A stretch of DNA of 37,098 nt from the IMG/VR virus record IMGVR_UViG_3300032516_000081, positions 1 through 37,098 of that record. One strand, 5' to 3'. Both the position numbers and the translations under genes were made by a program. The notes below the pieces were generated by a model. It had not been told where the DNA came from, ran no database searches, and was given only the letters and a program-made list of their open reading frames with translations. How positions within the stretch are numbered: the stretch's first letter is position 1; each line of letters begins with the position of its first letter. Positions 28,569 through 34,601 of this stretch are shown piece by piece. This DNA comes from a virus.

Positions 28569-29074
28569 TGGGCCGGCCGGCGAAGCTCGAGGATCTCATC
28601 ATCCTCGACGGGCAGCCGCGCAAGCGATGGGAGGTCATCGTCGAGCGGGTGCGCGCTGGATCGTACGCGGAGGTCGCCGCGGCCTCGACGGGCGTGCATC
28701 ATTCGACGTTCTACCGATGGCGGCAGCTAGGCGAGGACCGCTTCGAGGACGGGAAGAGGATCCCGGCACGCCCGGAATACCGGGAGTTTCGCGAGGCGCT
28801 AGATCGCGCCGAGGCGGAGTCGGAGGAAGAGGCGATCGCGCACGTCCGCAAGGCGATGGGGACCGATTGGAAGGCGGCGATGACGTACCTCGAGCGTCGA
28901 GCTCCGCAACGGTGGAGACGCCGCGAGACCGTATACGGAGCAGGGCCCGCCGATGACGATCCAATCCCTCCCGCCCGGCGCCTCCGGGTCGAAGTCGACG
29001 AGGACGCACCCGGCAAGCTCGCCGAGCTCGTCGAGCTTCTCGAACGCGCAGCGGGCGGCGAGCCTACCGCCTGA
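28565..29074 (+). CDS. Terminase small subunit-like DNA-binding protein
   Basis: I chose ATG 28565 (ATGA overlap); GTG 28559 and ATG 28568 in the same frame are alternatives. The protein has about 169 residues. A helix-turn-helix (VRAGSYAEVAAASTGVHHST then FYRWRQLGE) is followed by the Ala-Glu-rich helix YREFREALDRAEAESEEEAI and the segment DWKAAMTYLERRAPQRW, the usual build of phage small terminase subunits. The tail is acidic and Pro-rich (DDDPIPPARRLRVEVDEDAP). It would recognise the packaging site and feed DNA to the large subunit, whose gene overlaps its last 122 bases. Confidence 0.78.
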   Translation: MMGRPAKLEDLIILDGQPRKRWEVIVERVRAGSYAEVAAASTGVHHSTFYRWRQLGEDRFEDGKRIPARPEYREFREALDRAEAESEEEAIAHVRKAMGTDWKAAMTYLERRAPQRWRRRETVYGAGPADDDPIPPARRLRVEVDEDAPGKLAELVELLERAAGGEPTA

Positions 29075-30440
29075 TCGGGCGACCGCGGCGCTCCGGAGCG
29101 TCACGATCCGAGGCATCCCGGGCCCGTACGTCCCGCACGATCCCCTCTCGGCCGGCCGGGAGAACATTCCGCAAGCGGCCTTCTGTCTTCTCGACGACCT
29201 CGAGGCGTTCTACGGCGGGGCCGCCGGCGGGGGGAAGAGCGACGCGCTCCTCATGACCGGCTTGCAATACGTCGACGTGCCCGGGTACGCGGCGATCATC
29301 TTCCGGCGCACCTTCACGGACCTAGAGCTCCCGGGCGGCCTGATCGAACGATCGCAGGAGTGGCTCGGCGGGACGACCGCGCGGTGGATCGACCGGATGC
29401 ACACGTGGGCCTTCCCGGCAGGGTCGACGCTCTCCTTCGGCTACCTCGAGAGCGAGCAGGACAAGTACCGCTACAAGTCCGCCGAATTCCAATTCGTCGC
29501 CTTCGACGAGCTCACGCAATTCAGCGAGGCGCAGTACCGCTACCTCTTCTCGAGGCTCCGGCGCCCGTCGAAGATGGCCGACCCGGCGCTCTTCCGCGTC
29601 CCGCTCCGGATGCGTGGCGCCTCGAACCCGGGCGATCGCGGGCACGCATGGGTCCGCCGACACTTCATTCCGCGAGAGGTCGTCGACCCGGACACGGGCG
29701 AGCATCGCTTCGAGGTGCCGAAGGATCCAGCCTCCGGACGTCGCCGGATCTTCATTCCCGCGAAGATCACGGACAACCCGTATCTCGATCAGGAGAGCTA
29801 CATCGCGAACCTCCGGCGGCTCGATCCCCTCGAGGCGGCTCGGCTCGAGCGCGGCGATTGGGACGCGACGGAGGGCGGTAAGCTCTTCGCTCCCGGCAAG
29901 GAACAGTACCTCCCGGTGCGGCCGGCCGACGTGCCGCGATGGTGCCGCCATTGGGACTTCGCGGCGACCGACGAGCGCGAGGGAGACGACCCGGACTACA
30001 CGGCCGGGACGCTCCTCGGGCGAGCTCGCGACGGGAAGATCATCGTCGGCGACGTCGTGCGCGGCAGATGGTCGCCGGCGCGCGTCGAGGAGATCCTGCG
30101 CTCCACGGCCGAGCGAGACGGGCGGGCGACGATGATCCGGCTCGAACAGGAGCCCGGCTCGGCCGGCAAGGCGAACGTGTCGCACTACGTCCGGCACGTG
30201 CTACACGGCTTCGACGTCAAGGGCGTTCGCCCGACAGGCGAGAAGGCGGTCCGGGCCCGGGCCTTCTCGGCGCAATGGGACGCCGGGAACGTCTACCTCG
30301 TGCGGGGCCCGTGGAATGCGGAGTACGTCGAGGAGCTCGTCGCCTTCCCGAGCTCGGGCGTGCACGACGATCAGGTCGACGCGACGAGCGGTGCCTTCGA
30401 GGCGATCGTCGGGTATCGCCGGAGGCTCCGTCCGGCGTAG
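28953..30440 (+). CDS. Terminase large subunit
   Basis: The start is ATG 28953; no other ATG, GTG, TTG or CTG lies in frame before the conserved region, so the 122-base overlap with the small-subunit gene appears real. The protein has 495 residues. The first about 50 residues are Ser/Pro-rich and dual-coded. The ATPase has a Walker A (AFYGGAAGGGKSDALL, about 87-99), FRRTFTDLELPGG, and Walker B plus catalytic Glu in FVAFDELTQF (Asp185, Glu186). The RNase H-like nuclease has HWDFAATDERE and the C-terminal SGVHDDQVDATSGAF. It packages the genome and cuts it; family clade (cos or pac) cannot be told by eye. Confidence 0.93.
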   Translation: MTIQSLPPGASGSKSTRTHPASSPSSSSFSNAQRAASLPPDRATAALRSVTIRGIPGPYVPHDPLSAGRENIPQAAFCLLDDLEAFYGGAAGGGKSDALLMTGLQYVDVPGYAAIIFRRTFTDLELPGGLIERSQEWLGGTTARWIDRMHTWAFPAGSTLSFGYLESEQDKYRYKSAEFQFVAFDELTQFSEAQYRYLFSRLRRPSKMADPALFRVPLRMRGASNPGDRGHAWVRRHFIPREVVDPDTGEHRFEVPKDPASGRRRIFIPAKITDNPYLDQESYIANLRRLDPLEAARLERGDWDATEGGKLFAPGKEQYLPVRPADVPRWCRHWDFAATDEREGDDPDYTAGTLLGRARDGKIIVGDVVRGRWSPARVEEILRSTAERDGRATMIRLEQEPGSAGKANVSHYVRHVLHGFDVKGVRPTGEKAVRARAFSAQWDAGNVYLVRGPWNAEYVEELVAFPSSGVHDDQVDATSGAFEAIVGYRRRLRPA

Positions 30441-30501
30441 CGCGAGGGTGTAGGATCGCCGCGAGCGCGGGGCTCTTCCGCGACGATGGGAGGTTCCTCG
30501 G

Positions 30502-30954
30502 ATGTCTTTCTGGTACACCGGCGCGAAGGAGAAGATCGCGAAGGGGACGCTCAATTGGTTGGAGTCGGGCGGGATCGACGCGCGCGTGCTCCTCGCCATG
30601 TCAAACACGACGGCCGACACGGATCAGGACGCACTCACGATCTCCGGGATCGGCACGCTCGACGAATACGACGGCTCCGGCTACAGCCGGGCACAGATCG
30701 CCGCACAGGCAGTCACGCGCGACGACCCGAATAACCGGGCGGAGCTCTCCGGCACCTCTCCGATCTCCTTCGGGGCGACGGTCGGCGCCGGCTCTCGCTC
30801 GGCGGCCGGCGCGGTCGTCTACGCGCACGTCGACGGCACCGCGGCGAATGACTGGCCGATCGCGTGGATTGACACCGGCGGCTTCCCGATCAATGGCGGC
30901 GGCGGGCCGTTCCAGATCGCGATCAACGCCGAGGGCCTTCTGCAAGCGACCTAA
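30502..30954 (+). CDS. 150-residue virion-like protein of unknown function
   Basis: ATG 30502 lies 61 bases after the terminase, preceded by GGGAGGTTCCTCGG. The layout is AKGTLNWLESGGIDARVLLA, DALTISGIGTLDEYDGSGYS, RAQIAAQAVTRDDPNN, then VVYAHVDGTAANDWPIAWID. This matches a widely seen phage structural type where a short helix is followed by a beta sandwich (lnWL...iRv.L... tldEydgsGYsR). A minor fibre or decoration protein is likely. No enzyme motif. Confidence 0.72.
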   Translation: MSFWYTGAKEKIAKGTLNWLESGGIDARVLLAMSNTTADTDQDALTISGIGTLDEYDGSGYSRAQIAAQAVTRDDPNNRAELSGTSPISFGATVGAGSRSAAGAVVYAHVDGTAANDWPIAWIDTGGFPINGGGGPFQIAINAEGLLQAT

Positions 30955-30977
30955 TCCGGGAGGGGAGGGCTCCTCCC

Positions 30978-32921
30978 GTGGCGATCTCTATCCGCGGCAA
31001 CGCCGGCGCGTGGGTCGCGACGGCGGCCGCCTCGAGTCTCACGCCGACCCTCCCGACGCACGTCGCCGGGGATCTCCTGATCGTCCGCGTGGCGGCGAAG
31101 GGCGTCAGCGGAGCGGCGCCGTCGACGGTTACGATCTCGTGCTCGACGTCGGGATGGAACCCGTGCGGGACGCAATTCCAGAATGGGACGACGGTCAACG
31201 CGAACGGCCTCGGGTCGCTCGCGTTCCGTGCCTTCTACAAGATCGCCACGTCCTCTTCCGAGACGAACCCGCAGATTGACTTCGGAGTCACGCCGTCGCC
31301 GGGCATGGCGGCGGCGGTCGTCTACCAGAAGGGTGCCGGCGAGTCATGGATCACGCCGACCGGGGCCGGCGGCGGCGACTCTACCCTCCGCACCGCTCAT
31401 ACGGCGACCATCGGGTCGCATATCTCGACGACGGCCGGCGACATGGTCGACTTCTACTCCGCGTGGGGCGATAACTACGCGGCGACCGTCCCGACCTTCA
31501 CACAGGCGGGCCTCACGCTAGACACCGTCGCCGAGCAGCCCGCCGCGGCGGGATCGTTCTCCGACGGCAACGATGGGGCGGCAGACGGCGGCTACCGGCT
31601 CGTCTCGTCGGGCACGTCTTCGGCGGCGGCGGTCGTCACCGGCACCTTCGGCAACTCGGAGCAGGGCGGCTCGTGGACGACTCGCCTCCGGGTCGTCGCG
31701 ACGACGGAGGTCACGCCGGATCCGGTCGCGCTCCCGCTCGCGGTCACGACGCCGACCGTCACCGCGGGCCGGCTCCTCGCACCGGCTCCCGTCGCGCTCC
31801 CTCTCGCGGTCGTCGACCCGGTCGTCACGGTAGGCGTGCTCCTCGCCCCGGCTCCTGTAGCCGTGGCGCTCGCCGTCCCGATCCCGACCGTCACGGCCGA
31901 CGCGGCGCCGGTCATCGTCACTCCGGCTCCGGTAGAGCTCGTGCTCGCCGTGCCGACGCCGGGCGTCTCGGCCGGCGTGCTCCTCGCCCCTGCGCCCGTG
32001 GCGGTCGTCCTCGAGACTGTCGCTCCCGTCGTCTCAGCCGGCCGGCTCGTCTCTCCTGATCCCGTCGCGGTCGTCCTCGCGGTCACGACGAACCCGGTCA
32101 CGGTCACGACGGAGCTCCATCCGGACCCGGCGCCCGTCGTGCTCGAGGTGCCGATCCCGACGGTCACGGCCGGCACCGCGGCTACGTCGGTCTCGCCCGA
32201 TCCCGTCGCACTCACGCTCGCCGTTCCGACGCCGACGCTCCTCGTCGGTCGCGAGCTCGAACCCGCGCCCGTCACGCTTCCGCTCGTCGTGCCGGTGCCT
32301 ATCGCGACCGCGGGCGTCCTCGTGTCGCCGGCGCCCGTCGAGCTTGTGCTCTCCGTCCCGGTGCCGACGCTCGTCGTCGGGATCATCCTCGCGCCCGCGC
32401 CCGCGCCCGTCGTGCTCGAGGTTCCGACGCCGGTCGTCAACGTGGGCGGCTCCGTCACGGTTTCGCCGGCTCCCGTGGCACTCGTGCTCGAGGTTCCGAC
32501 GCCGACGGTAGCGGCGACCGTCTACCTCGAGCCGGCTCCCGTCGGGCTCTCTTTCGAGGTTCCGATCCCCGTCGTCTCCGCCGGCGTGCTCGTGACGCCC
32601 GATCCTGTGCTCCTCGAGCTCGCGGTCCCGACGCCCGTCGTCGCGGCGTCCGTGCTCCTCGCGCCCGATCCTGTCGAGCTCGTGCTCGCGGTTCCGGTGC
32701 CGCTCGTCACGAACACGGACATAGGCGTCCTCGTGACGCCGGCTCCCGTGCCTATCGCTCTCGTCGTCGGGAGCGTGACTGTTACGATCTCCGGGCACCC
32801 GAAGGTCGTCGTCGTCGCCGCGGATGCGAGGCGGATCTCCGTCGTCCCGGTCGACTCGAGGCGTAGCATCGCCGCGGCGGGCGACGATCGCCGCGTGCTA
32901 GTGGAGGTCGGCGATGGCTAG
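30978..32921 (+). CDS. Fibre-like protein: lectin-like module plus about 16 repeats of 22 residues
   Basis: GTG 30978 has GGAGGGGAGG upstream. The protein has 647 residues. The first about 245 residues are a beta module (AGDLLIVRVAAKGVSG, SGWNPCGTQFQNGTTV) similar in order to the insert of the tail hub protein at 15518. Residues about 246-600 are a run of near-identical 22-residue units, consensus xPAPVxLxLxVPTPxVxAGxLL. The last about 45 residues (PKVVVVAADARRISVV, DDRRVLVEV) form a small charged cap. Likely an extended fibre or capsid-surface spike. Its place between terminase and portal is unusual for a tail fibre. Confidence 0.72.
   Translation: MAISIRGNAGAWVATAAASSLTPTLPTHVAGDLLIVRVAAKGVSGAAPSTVTISCSTSGWNPCGTQFQNGTTVNANGLGSLAFRAFYKIATSSSETNPQIDFGVTPSPGMAAAVVYQKGAGESWITPTGAGGGDSTLRTAHTATIGSHISTTAGDMVDFYSAWGDNYAATVPTFTQAGLTLDTVAEQPAAAGSFSDGNDGAADGGYRLVSSGTSSAAAVVTGTFGNSEQGGSWTTRLRVVATTEVTPDPVALPLAVTTPTVTAGRLLAPAPVALPLAVVDPVVTVGVLLAPAPVAVALAVPIPTVTADAAPVIVTPAPVELVLAVPTPGVSAGVLLAPAPVAVVLETVAPVVSAGRLVSPDPVAVVLAVTTNPVTVTTELHPDPAPVVLEVPIPTVTAGTAATSVSPDPVALTLAVPTPTLLVGRELEPAPVTLPLVVPVPIATAGVLVSPAPVELVLSVPVPTLVVGIILAPAPAPVVLEVPTPVVNVGGSVTVSPAPVALVLEVPTPTVAATVYLEPAPVGLSFEVPIPVVSAGVLVTPDPVLLELAVPTPVVAASVLLAPDPVELVLAVPVPLVTNTDIGVLVTPAPVPIALVVGSVTVTISGHPKVVVVAADARRISVVPVDSRRSIAAAGDDRRVLVEVGDG
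31713..32787 (+). repeat. Tandem 66-bp coding repeats, about 16 units
   Basis: Units start with (T/A/S/E)PAPV or PDPV and are 22 codons long; a few have 2-3 extra codons. They differ from one another at many third positions, so the array is old or under gene conversion with drift rather than a fresh expansion. Four or five units carry VPTP as the central turn. The repeats are in frame throughout. Confidence 0.88.
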
Positions 32922-33183
32922 GTACACGAAGGGCGAAGAGGTCCGTCTCACGGGCACCTTCCGCGTCGGAGGCGTGCTCACGGACCCGACGGTCGTCACG
33001 CTCACGATCCGCGATCCAAACGGGGCGCAGACGACGCCGACGGCTACGAAGAGCACGACGGGGACGTACTACGCCGACCTCGCCGTCGCGACGGAGGGCC
33101 TGTATCACTACCGCTTCGAGGGAACCGCGCCCGCGCTCGGGGCCGCCGAAGGGAAGCTCGAAGTGAGGAGTGACTTCGGATGA
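32914..33183 (+). CDS. 89-residue Ig-like protein before the portal gene
   Basis: ATG 32914 overlaps the end of the repeat gene by 8 bases, with GTGGAGG upstream. The protein is one beta sandwich: EVRLTGTFRVGGVLTDPTVV, LTIRDPNGAQTTPTATKSTT, GTYYADLAVATEGLYHYRFE and GAAEGKLEVRSDF. This fits a bacterial Ig-like domain of the kind attached to virions. It overlaps the portal start (ATGA) and may be a minor head surface protein. Confidence 0.75.
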   Translation: MARYTKGEEVRLTGTFRVGGVLTDPTVVTLTIRDPNGAQTTPTATKSTTGTYYADLAVATEGLYHYRFEGTAPALGAAEGKLEVRSDFG

Positions 33184-34598
33184 GCCGGATCAAGGCGTGG
33201 ATCCTCCGCTTCGTCGGGCGCTCCGGCGATGGATGGGCCTTCCTCACGGGCCGGCAGTCGGCAGACGCCCGCAAGGTCGGCGACGGATCGGGCTCGTCGA
33301 TCGTCGTCGCGGCGGTCGGATGGATCGCCCGCAACTTCCCGGAGGCGCCCGTCCGGGTACAGCGCAAGAACGATGACGGCGAGCTCGAGCTCGCGAACGA
33401 TCCCGGCGTCGAGGCGTTCCTCGAGCTCCTCCGGCACCCGAACGATTGGTACAGCGGGATCCTCCTGTGGATGGCCTCGATCGTCGACTATTGGATCCGC
33501 GGGAATTCCTATTGGGTCAAGATCCGGGACAAGTCGACCGGGAACCGGGTCGTCGCCTTGTGGTGGATCCCTTCGTGGGCGATCGCGCCGGCGTGGCCGG
33601 AGAGCGACCCGTCCGTCTACATCTCGCACTACGTCTACAAGCCGAACGCCGACACGATCCTCGAGATCCCGCCCGAGGACGTCGTGCACTTCCGATGGGG
33701 CTTCGACCCGCAGAACATTCGCGTCGGCCTGTCGCCGCTCGGCTCCGTGCTCCGGGAGATCTTCACGGACGAAGAGGCGGCGAGCTACACGTCGACGATC
33801 CTCCGGAACCTCGGCGTCCCGGGGATCGTCATCTCGCCCGGCGAGGACGTCGACCTCGAGGCCGAAGACGCCGAGGCGATCAAGGAGCAATTCCGGCAGC
33901 AATTCTCGGCCGACCGGCGGGGCGACCCGATGGTGCTCGCGGCGAATGCGAAGGTCGACCGGGTCTCCTTCTCGCCGGCGGAGCTCGATCTCCGCACACT
34001 CCGGCGGATCCCCGAGGAGCGCGTCTCGGGCGTCCTCGGCGTGCCGGCGATCGTGGCGGGCCTCGGCGCCGGCCTCGATCGGTCGACGTTCGCGAATTTC
34101 GGCGAGGCTCGAGAGGCGGGATGGGAGGAGAACCTGATCCCGACGCAACGCCTCCTCGCGGCCGAGCTCGAGTCGCAGCTACTCGACGACTTCGTCCCGG
34201 ACCTCACCGGCTACGTCGTCGACTTCGACGTCTCGAAGGTCCGGGTGCTACAGGAAGACGAGAATGCGAAGTGGGCCCGCTACGGGGCCTCGGCGAAGGA
34301 TGGCCTGATCCTCCTCTCCGACTTCCGGCGCGGCGTGGGCCTCCCGGTCGACGAGGAGCTTCACGACGTCTACCTTCGCGATGCGCGGATCGTGGCGATC
34401 AGGGCCGACTCGCCCGAGGCTACGGGGATCGAGGAAGAGGCGCCGGCCGAGGAAGTGCTCGGCGGCGTGCCTGTCGAGGAGCCCGAAGAGCCGGCCGAGC
34501 CGACGGTCGAAGAGGAGCTCTCGGCGCTCGAGGAGCTCGTCGCTCCCGCTCCCGCATCGGGCAACGGATCCGCTCCGCCCGTCCCGACCGGGGCGTAG
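33180..34598 (+). CDS. Portal protein, HK97 family
   Basis: ATG 33180 overlaps the Ig-like gene stop. The 472-residue protein matches HK97-type portals: AAVGWIARNFPEAPVRVQRK (N-terminal wing), FLELLRHPNDWYSGILLWMA, SIVDYWIRGNSYWVKIRDKS, the stem and clip region (VVHFRWGFDPQNIRVGLSPL, REIFTDEEAASYTSTILRNL), and GVPAIVAGLGAGLDRSTFAN. The tail is acidic and Pro/Ala-rich. Twelve subunits form the DNA entry ring. It is followed by the MuF gene with only 3 bases between stop and start. Confidence 0.93.
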   Translation: MSRIKAWILRFVGRSGDGWAFLTGRQSADARKVGDGSGSSIVVAAVGWIARNFPEAPVRVQRKNDDGELELANDPGVEAFLELLRHPNDWYSGILLWMASIVDYWIRGNSYWVKIRDKSTGNRVVALWWIPSWAIAPAWPESDPSVYISHYVYKPNADTILEIPPEDVVHFRWGFDPQNIRVGLSPLGSVLREIFTDEEAASYTSTILRNLGVPGIVISPGEDVDLEAEDAEAIKEQFRQQFSADRRGDPMVLAANAKVDRVSFSPAELDLRTLRRIPEERVSGVLGVPAIVAGLGAGLDRSTFANFGEAREAGWEENLIPTQRLLAAELESQLLDDFVPDLTGYVVDFDVSKVRVLQEDENAKWARYGASAKDGLILLSDFRRGVGLPVDEELHDVYLRDARIVAIRADSPEATGIEEEAPAEEVLGGVPVEEPEEPAEPTVEEELSALEELVAPAPASGNGSAPPVPTGA

Positions 34599-34601
34599 CT
34601 C

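Noticed and set aside
31713-32787. CRISPR-like array
   Set aside because: The repeats are protein-coding, in frame, with divergent third positions and no spacer structure.
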